DNA of 35,497 nt from a virus, in IMG/VR virus record IMGVR_UViG_3300030109_001822, positions 1-35,497 of that record. One strand, 5' to 3'. Shown in pieces: positions 19,896-26,836 of the stretch. Numbering within the stretch: the first letter of the stretch is position 1; each line of letters opens with the position of its first letter. The position numbers were made by a program, and so were the translations under genes. A model generated the notes under the pieces. The model ran no database searches and was not told the DNA's origin. It worked only from the letters and a program-made list of their open reading frames with translations.

Positions 19896-20679
19896 ATTCC
19901 CAACAACTTTTCCTAAACTCACATCTCTTACACAAAAAATAATCAGAATTCATAGCAACTCTAGGTAAAACTTCATTATGTTTAACTGCTTTTAAAATTT
20001 CAACAGCTTTATCACTTGTTTTCTGTGCTAAATATTTATCAAACGGAACTAATTCATGATATATCTCACAGTTGTTTTTATTAACCACTGTAAATAAAGC
20101 AGGGTTATCTGTCAAATTCATGTATGCTTGATACAGTGCAATCTGAGAAGCATACACTAAATTAACTTCTTTTACACCCTTCCGAACAAATTCATTAAAG
20201 CTCTTTTCATTCGCTGACTTACATTCCCAAAGCATAGGATACTTTATATCTTCAGGACCACTACAGATAACACCATCTATATGACCTTTGACCTGATCAT
20301 CTGCTATTGAGAAACCAAATTGTTCGCCATTTTTATCTGTGCTTCTTAAATCAAATCCTGCATTAACAATCCATCCATGAGCCATGTCCTCAATTACATG
20401 ACCGAATTGAAATATTCTTAATAATTTAGCACTAAAATCACTATCTTTATCAGGTTCCTGACCCATATACCTATATTGTATCTTACGAGAACAAGGGTCG
20501 CCTAAAGATGAAGCACCTAGATAAGTTCTTTTCTTCTCTTTTTTATTCTTTTCTTTTATTGCTTCATCAATTGAATTGTGTATTATTTGGTGCATTTTTT
20601 CCGAATGGGAATTCTGCTTCTTTGTTGCTGACATTGAACTTGAGCCAGATTGCTGCCAAATAAGTTTCGATAAATTCAT
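19894..20679 (-). CDS. Cas4/RecB-type PD-(D/E)XK nuclease with Fe-S cysteines
   Basis: The 261-aa protein has GASSLGDPCSRKIQYRY (C63), FGHVIEDMAH (His of motif I), GHIDGVI (Asp) and LWECKSA (E-x-K), the active site of the PD-(D/E)XK fold. The C-terminus FLCKRCEFRKSCWE gives C250, C253 and C259 (C-x2-C-x5-C); with C63 these make the four ligands of a Cas4/AddB-type 4Fe-4S cluster. Such enzymes are 5'-to-3' exonucleases that prepare ends for recombination, fitting the Sak4-like annealing protein nearby. The start at 20679 has GGAG 10 bases upstream but overlaps the previous gene by 113 bp. Later ATGs at 20634 or near 20595 are possible. The family is firm, the start is not. Confidence 0.85.
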   Translation of the reverse strand: MNLSKLIWQQSGSSSMSATKKQNSHSEKMHQIIHNSIDEAIKEKNKKEKKRTYLGASSLGDPCSRKIQYRYMGQEPDKDSDFSAKLLRIFQFGHVIEDMAHGWIVNAGFDLRSTDKNGEQFGFSIADDQVKGHIDGVICSGPEDIKYPMLWECKSANEKSFNEFVRKGVKEVNLVYASQIALYQAYMNLTDNPALFTVVNKNNCEIYHELVPFDKYLAQKTSDKAVEILKAVKHNEVLPRVAMNSDYFLCKRCEFRKSCWE

Positions 20680-20833
20680 CTTCTATTTTCTCCATTCTCT
20701 GTATACACATTATTAAATACAATACATCTTGTTCATCAAACTCTGTAAATTTTTTATTCCAACCTAACTGGCCGAACAATTTTCCGACTTGTTTTAATGT
20801 ATCGTTGGTTCTCTCTGGTAATTCGTCACCCAT
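20567..20833 (-). CDS. 88-aa unknown helical protein
   Basis: It begins MGDELPERTNDTLKQVGKLFGQLGW; AGAGG lies about 10 bases before the ATG. The body is helical, with DEQDVLYLIMCIQRMEKIEDEFIETYLAAIWLKF. It resembles small proteins seen in phage replication operons, and I cannot name a family. Overlaps with both neighbours are long (40 bp upstream, up to 113 bp downstream), so one of the flanking starts may be later than given. No motif suggests a function. Confidence 0.6.
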   Translation of the reverse strand: MGDELPERTNDTLKQVGKLFGQLGWNKKFTEFDEQDVLYLIMCIQRMEKIEDEFIETYLAAIWLKFNVSNKEAEFPFGKNAPNNTQFN

Positions 20834-21075
20834 TTTTTATCATCCTCTGTATTCATAAATGTCATTGTAAACAATTCATCGTTCTGCCATAAAGCAACAG
20901 CAAAACCAGATTGCAAAATTTTATTATATTTTAATAAACAATTGTTAATTTTATCTGATATTCTTTCTATTATATCTTCTTCCGTTCCGTCACCACTAAT
21001 CATTGTAAAAAAATTTACATTTTTTAAACCATCGTCAGTATTTAAAACCATTCTTATTTCTACTTGTGAGATCAT
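20794..21075 (-). CDS. 93-aa unknown protein
   Basis: It starts in the helicase stop (ATGA). MISQVEIRMVLNTDDGLKNVNFFTMISGDGTEEDIIERISDKINNCLLKY reads as beta-strand followed by helix. Then ILQSGFAVALWQNDELFTMTFMNTEDDKKW gives more strands. It looks like a small alpha/beta domain. It is upstream of the 88-aa gene and downstream of the helicase in a tightly packed operon. Not recognised. Confidence 0.6.
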   Translation of the reverse strand: MISQVEIRMVLNTDDGLKNVNFFTMISGDGTEEDIIERISDKINNCLLKYNKILQSGFAVALWQNDELFTMTFMNTEDDKKWVTNYQREPTIH

Positions 21076-22748
21076 GCTACCTCTTTTTGTATTACATTAT
21101 TTATCATTGTATCTATCCTATCTTTATTCCACAAATAGTTCAAATAACAGGCTGCCCTGTATTTTGTCCAAGAGAAATCAAATCCAGATACAGTAACACC
21201 AGATCGGAATAACATTTCTTTTTGCTTGTCACTAATTCTTTCATTAAGCCATCTTTTACCTTTCTTAGCAGAGTTACTATCCTCAATCTCTCTTAGAAAG
21301 TCATCAGCAGATGCAATAGCTTGTTGCTTAGTTCCAATACTAACCATTCGTAATTTACCACCTGAACTCTTTACAATACCACAAGACAAATCGCCAAGAT
21401 CAGCAACAAGTGCAAAACCATTAAAGCCTGTTGCAGACAGACATTTTCCTGTTCCGAACAAATCTGTCCATCTAAACGGAGAACGATCAATCAAATCAAT
21501 CTCTGTCATACTAAATTCTTCTAAATCAGTATTATTATTTTGACCAAATTCATAACCACAAATAGGACAATCTCTTACACCTAATGGCACTACTGAGTCA
21601 CATTCAGGACAAACTTTCTCTGGTGCTTCACCTTGCATATCCGATTCCGAACCTTCAAGGTTAACGTCATCTTCTAATGAGCCATGTGTTAATACCGAAG
21701 TACCAAAATCTAAAACAATACAATCAGTCTTAATTACATTTGGATGTTCATCAGGATCAATGGTACGAAGACCTCTGCCAATCATCTGTACCATAGTTGC
21801 TTTATACGAACAGGGTCTTGTTAAAATAATACAAGATACAGGTGGTGCATCAAAACCTTCTGTTAAAACAGCTACATTTACTACTACTTGTAAATCACCA
21901 TTTGCTAGATCATTTAAAACATTTGCCCTAACATTTTTGTCAGTTTCTCCTGTAACAATCTCTGCTTTTACATTTTGCTCAACAAATTCTTCACATAAAT
22001 CTTCAGCATGAGCAACTGTTGAACAAAATACAACAGTTTTCCTACCTTTTGCCTTATCCAACCATTCGCTTACAACCCTTTGATTGATTGCTCGTTTATT
22101 CATAATACGAGCTACCTGATCCATATCAAAATCAACCACTGTTTTCCGAACATTTTGAAGTTCAGCACGTACACCCACGTCAATGACGTAGGTTTTTGGG
22201 GTGACAAGAAAACCCTCACGAATAAGGGTTGATATTTCGATCTGGTGAGAGCAATTGGTGAAGACTTTACGTAAACCTTTCTTATCCCCACGATTAGGTG
22301 TAGCAGTGAACCCAACGATCTCAACTTTATCATTAATCTCTTTAGCATAATCTATAATCCGAGTGTAAGTATCAGCTACTACATGATGACTTTCATCAAC
22401 AACCACCATATCTACAGGCTTCATCTTATTTAAATTGTTCGGCCTTGATAATGTTTGCACCATAGAGAATACAGCATCACCATTCCAATCTTTCTGTTCA
22501 GCATTAACTACACTAGTAGTTATCTTTGGATTAACTCTTTTAAATTTGCTCATGTTTTGATTAACAAGCTCATCTCTATGTTGTAATACCAAAACATTTT
22601 TATTTGAACTATGACGTTTACCAATCAAAGATGATAACATAATTGTTTTACCAGCTCCTGTTGGAGCAACAACAACAGTATTACCATGTTTGTCTAAAGC
22701 ATCTATTGCAGAACTGACAGCTATCTCTTGGTATGGTCTAAGTAACAT
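21072..22748 (-). CDS. Superfamily 2 DEAD/DEAH-type DNA helicase with zinc ribbon
   Basis: The start is the ATG at 22748 (MLLRPYQEIAVSSAIDAL) rather than an in-frame TTG. The 558-aa protein has the Q-like RPYQ start, Walker A APTGAGKT (28-35), motif II VVDESHH (about 127), TATPNR (motif III type), VLTEGFDAPPVSCIILTRP and QMIGRGLR (motif VI). After the second RecA lobe comes a zinc ribbon CPECDSVVPLGVRDCPICGYEF. The last ~140 residues (FRWTDLFGTGKCL and WLNERISDKQKEMLF) form a conserved extra domain. Similar helicases act in phage recombination and replication-fork remodelling. It follows two tandem hairpins (22770..22835). Confidence 0.92.
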   Translation of the reverse strand: MLLRPYQEIAVSSAIDALDKHGNTVVVAPTGAGKTIMLSSLIGKRHSSNKNVLVLQHRDELVNQNMSKFKRVNPKITTSVVNAEQKDWNGDAVFSMVQTLSRPNNLNKMKPVDMVVVDESHHVVADTYTRIIDYAKEINDKVEIVGFTATPNRGDKKGLRKVFTNCSHQIEISTLIREGFLVTPKTYVIDVGVRAELQNVRKTVVDFDMDQVARIMNKRAINQRVVSEWLDKAKGRKTVVFCSTVAHAEDLCEEFVEQNVKAEIVTGETDKNVRANVLNDLANGDLQVVVNVAVLTEGFDAPPVSCIILTRPCSYKATMVQMIGRGLRTIDPDEHPNVIKTDCIVLDFGTSVLTHGSLEDDVNLEGSESDMQGEAPEKVCPECDSVVPLGVRDCPICGYEFGQNNNTDLEEFSMTEIDLIDRSPFRWTDLFGTGKCLSATGFNGFALVADLGDLSCGIVKSSGGKLRMVSIGTKQQAIASADDFLREIEDSNSAKKGKRWLNERISDKQKEMLFRSGVTVSGFDFSWTKYRAACYLNYLWNKDRIDTMINNVIQKEVA

Positions 22749-22769
22749 TAATCTCTCTTTCAATAATGT

Positions 22770-22798
22770 GGGAAGTTTGTACGTCCTGCGTACTTCCC
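22770..22798 (-). promoter_or_regulatory. Leader hairpin 1 of the helicase mRNA
   Basis: On the + strand GGGAA, GTTT, GTACG, loop TCCTG, CGTAC, TTCCC: a 10-bp stem with a 4-base bulge and a 5-base loop. It is 21 bases before the helicase ATG. Confidence 0.6.
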
Positions 22799-22808
22799 AA
22801 ACGCAGTT

Positions 22809-22835
22809 CTAGCACACATGAGGTGTTGACGCTAG
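22809..22835 (-). promoter_or_regulatory. Leader hairpin 2 of the helicase mRNA
   Basis: CTAGC and ACAC pair with GTGT and GCTAG around a 5-base loop, with a 4-base bulge (TGAC). The architecture is similar to hairpin 1, 10 bases away. No T-run follows either, so a plain terminator is unlikely. Confidence 0.55.
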
Positions 22836-22844
22836 AAACTAGGA

Positions 22845-23702
22845 TTAATCTATTGGTGTAATTAGGCTATCACTTTTAATAACCATGTCATCTTTAACAA
22901 ATCTTTTTTTGTTTAAATAACAATCCCACACTCTTGTTAAGATTATTGAATAATGATGAGATGATAAAGGTATCCTCTCAATTTTCATTGTCTGAATATT
23001 AGATAAAGCCTGTCTAATTGGTGACAAAGAACCTAATGTTGAATAAATATCTAAATCATCAAAAAACTTTGAGATAACTTTATAATGACCTTTTTTATTA
23101 GCCATATAATACAAAGTTGCTAAATGAGATAATGGATATTTATTCTTTAACTTTCTAGCACATTTAATTGAATCCTCTAATAATTTTATATCAGTGTCAT
23201 TTTCATAAATTGCCTGTAAGTCTTTGTTTTGAAGGTTACAAGTTCTAGTGCTTGATTTGCCCTCTTCCCAAGCATTTATTAGACGTAGCACATTAGGAAT
23301 TCTAGAATGATAACGTACACCCATTATCTTAAATACGTCTTGTGCATTTCTACTTACACCTGTATCTAAATTAAGAAAATATTTAGGTTCTAATCCAAAA
23401 TGAACGCAAGATACAAAATCTTTTTTAGATTGAAAACAAGCCTTTAATCTATTTTGACCATCTTTTAAAAGACCATCATAACCAAATTTAATACTTTCTC
23501 CGTTTAATTCCCAACAGTTATCAAGCATACTCTGTCTATATAATTTAATTTTAGTTGGCTTATCATTTCTATTGCCAAGGTTTAAATTAATTAAAATATA
23601 CTCTGCTAGTTTTGGAGTAAATTTAAAAATAGTGTGAGTTAATGACTTGCTTTTCAACAAGTCATTAAATATTTTTTTATTATCTTTAATATTAACCATC
23701 AT
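22845..23702 (-). CDS. ParB/sulfiredoxin-fold phage protein
   Basis: The 285-aa protein has the pattern NCWELNGESIKFGYDGLLKDGQNRLKACFQSKKDF (about 64-98), with DGQNRL like the DGQHRL motif of ParB-type and phage ParB-like nuclease-domain proteins. LNLDTGVSRNAQDVFKIMG follows, as in that family. The C-terminal half is helical. ParB-fold proteins bind nucleotides and DNA; some phage members cut DNA. The partner DNA site is unknown. It begins at one of two ATGs (23702 or 23699), AGGG upstream suiting the second. It lies between the SSB-like gene and the helicase. Confidence 0.75.
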   Translation of the reverse strand: MMVNIKDNKKIFNDLLKSKSLTHTIFKFTPKLAEYILINLNLGNRNDKPTKIKLYRQSMLDNCWELNGESIKFGYDGLLKDGQNRLKACFQSKKDFVSCVHFGLEPKYFLNLDTGVSRNAQDVFKIMGVRYHSRIPNVLRLINAWEEGKSSTRTCNLQNKDLQAIYENDTDIKLLEDSIKCARKLKNKYPLSHLATLYYMANKKGHYKVISKFFDDLDIYSTLGSLSPIRQALSNIQTMKIERIPLSSHHYSIILTRVWDCYLNKKRFVKDDMVIKSDSLITPID

Positions 23703-23708
23703 AATACC

Positions 23709-24302
23709 CTATTTAGCCCAACTAGGAACATTTGAACTTGTTGTAGGTTCAGTTGCAGTATTAGTCTGTGCAACATTTTTTGAGTTTCCTACAATGTAGC
23801 CTGAAGCATTAGGAGTTAAAGGAGCTATCATTCGATTACGATCAGCATAACCATTAGTACCTTCTTCAATACCAATCTTAATACACAATTCCATGCCATT
23901 AAGTTGTTCAATGCTGTTAAGCTCTCTACCTTGCTGTGCTTCTGGTGAGTTGTCATTAGGATCAATATTCCTTGCACTTTCAATTATTGCTCTCATAGTT
24001 CTAAGACCAATCTCTTTTGCAATAGGCATATTTTTTTGATCATTCATTTTATCTCCATCAACAAATAGTCTGTGCCAAACTTTACGACCATTATGTCCAC
24101 CACCTACTATTGTAAATTCAAGTGGCAACCATTTTGATCTTTTACCAGCTGAACTAGACTTAAAAAAAGTACCTTGTCCGAACTCTGGTATTTGTGTGTC
24201 TCCACCTTGTAAAGTCAAGACAGCACGAGCTATAGTATTATTAGGAATTAATTCAAATTCACCTGAATTTGAGTCAGGTTGTATATCGTTAAAATTAAGC
24301 AT
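23709..24302 (-). CDS. Probable single-stranded DNA-binding protein
   Basis: It begins at the ATG at 24302 (MLNFNDIQ) because GAGG is 9 bases before it and only 3 before an earlier ATG (24308). Residues ~20-100 are beta-rich: NNTIARAVLTLQGG, KWLPLEFTIVGGGHNGRKVWHRLFVDG. ALTHOUGH no OB-fold motif is certain, the order 'LEFTIVGGGHNGRK' and 'MRAIIESARNIDPND' recalls the DUF669-like ssDNA-binding proteins next to Sak4 in phages. The tail (TNTATEPTTSSNVPSWAK) is flexible, Ser/Thr-rich, as in SSB linkers. It overlaps the Sak4-like gene by 8 bp, a good functional link. Confidence 0.65.
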   Translation of the reverse strand: MLNFNDIQPDSNSGEFELIPNNTIARAVLTLQGGDTQIPEFGQGTFFKSSSAGKRSKWLPLEFTIVGGGHNGRKVWHRLFVDGDKMNDQKNMPIAKEIGLRTMRAIIESARNIDPNDNSPEAQQGRELNSIEQLNGMELCIKIGIEEGTNGYADRNRMIAPLTPNASGYIVGNSKNVAQTNTATEPTTSSNVPSWAK

Positions 24303-25155
24303 TATCATTTACCTCATTTTCTTTTGCTAAATTAAAATTTAATGGACGTTCACTTAATGGTTTGTTGCCAGACATTTTTTGTAACAGTTTGCCAAGATGT
24401 GGCTCTTCTATTAAATCTAATCTGCCAGACCTATCTTTTGCAGGATAGTTCCATTCATTTAATGTGTGGCAAACAAATGCTCTATACGAAGAATTGTTTT
24501 CATCACCAGGCATAACTGCCATAGTAATTACTTCATCAACAATACCAGGTAACTCACGTCCTGTTTTAGAACCCTCTAATTGAAGTTCATGTATAGAACG
24601 GCCAAAATCATCCGTTCTGCTATCAAGGATGCCTACAAATATAACATTTTTATCTCTTATATGTTGTAAATGTGTTAACCATCCCATCATTTCTCTGCCT
24701 TGCATACCATAGGCAGCTCTTGTATCTAATCGACCATTTGATGTTTTACAATCTGGTTGATTTTGACACCACTGAAAGCACAATCTTCCTGCGACAGTAA
24801 TACTATCAATAAAAATTGTATCATACTTATCTAACAATTCTTTTGGATTACCATATGTTTGACACACAGAATCATAATGTGCTTGTGAATATATTTGCTC
24901 TTCATTTATTGCAGGGTTTGCACCACCAAGAAAACAAGCAAAATCTCTACATTCGCTCCACGTTTTAGGCCGTATTACATCTATGGGCCAACCTTCTATA
25001 GCTGCATCTCCTGCTTCCAAATCCATAAATAAAGTTGTATCTGGGTCTAGTGTTCGAACTAAACTAGTTTTTCCAACACCCCAACTACCCACGACAACTA
25101 ATTTATGGCCACGTTTTTCTCTCATACGTTCTTCTGCTGAAACAATATTAAACAT
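24295..25155 (-). CDS. Sak4-like RecA-fold ATPase
   Basis: The 286-aa protein has Walker A VGSWGVGKTS (22-31) and a Walker B-like KYDTIFIDSIT, both in a single RecA core. Also visible are LFMDLEAGDAAIEGWPIDVIRP, GREMMGWLTHLQHIRDKNVIFVGILDSR and TGRELPGIVDEVITM. This is the phage nucleotide-binding / Sak4 pattern. Sak4 proteins help pair homologous single strands, usually with a dedicated SSB. Here an SSB-like gene overlaps its end and a nuclease gene is nearby, as expected of a recombination module. The ATG overlaps the previous stop (TAATG). Family assignment good; activity inferred. Confidence 0.87.
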   Translation of the reverse strand: MFNIVSAEERMREKRGHKLVVVGSWGVGKTSLVRTLDPDTTLFMDLEAGDAAIEGWPIDVIRPKTWSECRDFACFLGGANPAINEEQIYSQAHYDSVCQTYGNPKELLDKYDTIFIDSITVAGRLCFQWCQNQPDCKTSNGRLDTRAAYGMQGREMMGWLTHLQHIRDKNVIFVGILDSRTDDFGRSIHELQLEGSKTGRELPGIVDEVITMAVMPGDENNSSYRAFVCHTLNEWNYPAKDRSGRLDLIEEPHLGKLLQKMSGNKPLSERPLNFNLAKENEVNDNA

Positions 25156-25577
25156 TATTCTTTCTCCTCAAAAGTTACTTTCACACCTTGCAAAGATATT
25201 GTACGAAACTCTTTAAGTTTCTCTTGCATACTAGGCATTGCATTTGTGAATTTTGATTCTGGAATACTTACCGAAACTTTTACTAAATGATTTGATTCTT
25301 CTCGATCAAGAGTATTCAAAAACTCTGTAAGTCTTTCTTGATCCCACTCTACTTTTTTACGTAACTCAATTTTAACTTTTGAATTACCCTCAAAAATATT
25401 AACTGTACCAAAGTCTTTACCTTCATTACGAAGTTTTTCTTTGGCTTTATCCATGTAACGATTTTCAAGATAATTATTAAAGTCTTTTAATTTAGATTGT
25501 GCTTCTTTTAAATCTTCCATAAGTTTAGATTGTATTGAAGCTAAATTGAATTCATCAATATGCTGAACTGTAGTCAT
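25155..25577 (-). CDS. 140-aa helical protein upstream of Sak4 (unknown)
   Basis: The N-terminal ~60 residues are a long charged helix, likely coiled coil (IQSKLMEDLKEAQSKLKDF, KAKEKLRNEGKDF). The middle has strands (GTVNIFEGNSKVKIELRKK). The last third alternates helix and strand (QERLTEFLNTLDREESNHLVKVSVSIPESK, KLKEFRTISLQGVKVTFEEKE). GAGG precedes the ATG at 25577. It is the first gene after a promoter whose spacer holds a palindrome (25608..25636) and is coupled to the Sak4-like gene. A recombination accessory role is suggested by position only. Confidence 0.7.
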   Translation of the reverse strand: MTTVQHIDEFNLASIQSKLMEDLKEAQSKLKDFNNYLENRYMDKAKEKLRNEGKDFGTVNIFEGNSKVKIELRKKVEWDQERLTEFLNTLDREESNHLVKVSVSIPESKFTNAMPSMQEKLKEFRTISLQGVKVTFEEKE

Positions 25578-25607
25578 AATACCTCACTTTAAATTGCTAG
25601 AACTTAT

Positions 25608-25636
25608 AGTATGGGAATTTCCCATAAAGATGTCAA
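25608..25636 (-). promoter_or_regulatory. Recombination-operon promoter with a different palindrome
   Basis: On the - strand TTGACA (25636..25631), 17 bases, CATACT (25613..25608). A perfect 17-bp palindrome TATGGGAATTTCCCATA (25610..25626) lies over the spacer and -10. It is unlike the GAAC sites, so a second regulator is expected. The ribbon-helix-helix protein at 26030 is a candidate. Confidence 0.65.
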
Positions 25637-26008
25637 CTACTTTTTTTTAGAAATTTTTATATCTATGTTAAAAACAGCTTTCATTAATTTCATTTTTAGT
25701 TTGAAATCAGTGGTTTGCACACCTTTTGCATCTTCAACAATTTTTTCTTGAGAACCATCATCATGTACTAAAGTATAAACAAAATCTGCAACGTAACGAC
25801 ATATTTTATAATTGTTAACTACAATTTCATATTTAACTTGTCGCTCTAAATCTTTAACAACACCAGCTAATGCCATTGATGCAAGTTGACCATAACGCTC
25901 TGCTTCCCATTTGGAATCAAACTTAAATCCCATAAACTCAGTTTTTTTAGCGTTATACTTATTATACTTCCCATACTGTCTAGGATAGTGTATATTTTTT
26001 TTAAACAT
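25637..26008 (-). CDS. DUF1064-like PD-(D/E)XK nuclease
   Basis: The 123-aa protein has KYNAKKTEFMGFKFDSKWEAERYGQLASMALAGVVKDLERQVKYE, then RYVADFVYTLV and EKIVEDAKGVQTTDFKLKMKLM. This is the pattern of the DUF1064 group of small phage nucleases. Glu in WEAERY, Asp in VADFVY and E-D-A-K form the active site. They are thought to cut branched or recombination DNA, possibly as a Holliday-junction resolvase-like enzyme. It is the most upstream gene of the recombination block. It starts 22 bases from the divergent RHH gene, so their controls must overlap. Confidence 0.85.
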   Translation of the reverse strand: MFKKNIHYPRQYGKYNKYNAKKTEFMGFKFDSKWEAERYGQLASMALAGVVKDLERQVKYEIVVNNYKICRYVADFVYTLVHDDGSQEKIVEDAKGVQTTDFKLKMKLMKAVFNIDIKISKKK

Positions 26009-26029
26009 ATCTTAGAAAGGATACTGTAT

Positions 26030-26218
26030 ATGGCATCAAATGAAAAGTGGAAAAGTGTTAGTGTAAGTCTTAACACTTACAATCAACTAAAAAAAATAGC
26101 TATGGATGAAGATCGTAAAGTTGGTCAACAAATAAGTAATCTTGTTAAAAAAGAATTTGAATTAAGATATAGTAATGAAATTAAAGAATTAGGGATTGGT
26201 TCTGCCAGTAAAATATAA
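26030..26218 (+). CDS. Ribbon-helix-helix DNA-binding protein
   Basis: I choose the ATG at 26030 with AGAAAGG 9 bases before it, not the longer + frame, which runs over the opposite gene. The 62-aa product, MASNEKWKSVSVSLNTYNQL, has an N-terminal beta ribbon (KSVSVSL) followed by two helices (YNQLKKIAMDED, KVGQQISNLVKKEFELRY). This is the CopG/Arc layout. It would bind a palindrome as a dimer of dimers. It overlaps the next gene (TAATG). No -35/-10 of good quality was found upstream, so it may use a weak promoter in the divergent space. Confidence 0.75.
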   Translation: MASNEKWKSVSVSLNTYNQLKKIAMDEDRKVGQQISNLVKKEFELRYSNEIKELGIGSASKI

Positions 26219-26400
26219 TGAATAAAGAAGTTTATATATATGCTTCACAAGAAACAAAGGACACCCCTATATTAATTAATATATTAGAACGTAACAAAGA
26301 ACTTAAACATGATTTTCAACAATATGAGATAACTTCACATCAAGCTATGAAATTAGTCACAGAAATATTGTTGATGTTAAAAAGTAAAGTTAAAGACTAA
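26218..26400 (+). CDS. 60-aa unknown partner of the RHH protein
   Basis: MNKEVYIYASQETKDTPILINILERNKELKHDFQQYEITSHQAMKLVTEILLMLKSKVKD: short strand then helices; the last ~25 residues form an amphipathic helix. It is coupled to the RHH gene by TAATG and overlaps the convergent lysozyme gene end by 11 bp. The arrangement (small RHH protein then a small partner) resembles antitoxin-toxin pairs, but the second product shows no toxin family motif. Other roles, such as a co-regulator, are equally possible. Confidence 0.6.
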   Translation: MNKEVYIYASQETKDTPILINILERNKELKHDFQQYEITSHQAMKLVTEILLMLKSKVKD

Positions 26401-26836
26401 CTTCTTCCATACGTTTACATAAACGCTCTGCTCTATTTGGCACCTGCTTGTGCCACCTCGAATCACGCATTTGATTAGCACTTTCTTGCCAATTGCCGTC
26501 CATAACAGCTTGGATATGTTTGCGAAATCTGCTATAACGTGGCAATCCGAGATTGAACATCATATTCGCTATTACTTGTTTTACAGGCTCTGGCAATTTA
26601 TCCCAATCATCATAGACTTTCTTACAGTCTCGTATAACACTCTGTATATCTTGTTCAAAAAGTTCTGTAACTCTGTCCTCAGATATTTCTGCACCTAACT
26701 CTAAGTCGTATTCTGGCTCGTCCTCTCTGCACAAATGACCTATCCCGCAGGTCTTCAGCGAAAGGTGATCTAGGTAAGTCTCATATTTTACGCCCTCATC
26801 AATGATGAGTTGATCTTTTAATTTTGATATGTCCAT
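26390..26836 (-). CDS. T4-type lysozyme (GH24 endolysin)
   Basis: The 148-aa protein matches GH24: DEGVKYETYLDHLSLKTCGIGHL gives E14, D23 and T29, the same spacing (9 and 6) as E11, D20 and T26 of T4 lysozyme. ANMMFNLGLPRYSRFRKHI and SRWHKQVPNRAERLCKRM follow as in T4. It hydrolyses peptidoglycan glycosidic bonds at lysis. No signal peptide or anchor is seen, so it needs a holin, and none is certain (the 31-aa gene at 16561 is one candidate). Its ATG overlaps the stop of the 946-aa virion gene (TAATG), giving late expression. Confidence 0.93.
   Translation of the reverse strand: MDISKLKDQLIIDEGVKYETYLDHLSLKTCGIGHLCREDEPEYDLELGAEISEDRVTELFEQDIQSVIRDCKKVYDDWDKLPEPVKQVIANMMFNLGLPRYSRFRKHIQAVMDGNWQESANQMRDSRWHKQVPNRAERLCKRMEEVSL

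Noticed and set aside
25886-26218. 110-aa + strand reading of the RHH gene
   Set aside because: The extra 48 residues overlap the opposite nuclease gene and no ribosome site precedes; the ATG at 26030 has AGAAAGG at the right distance.
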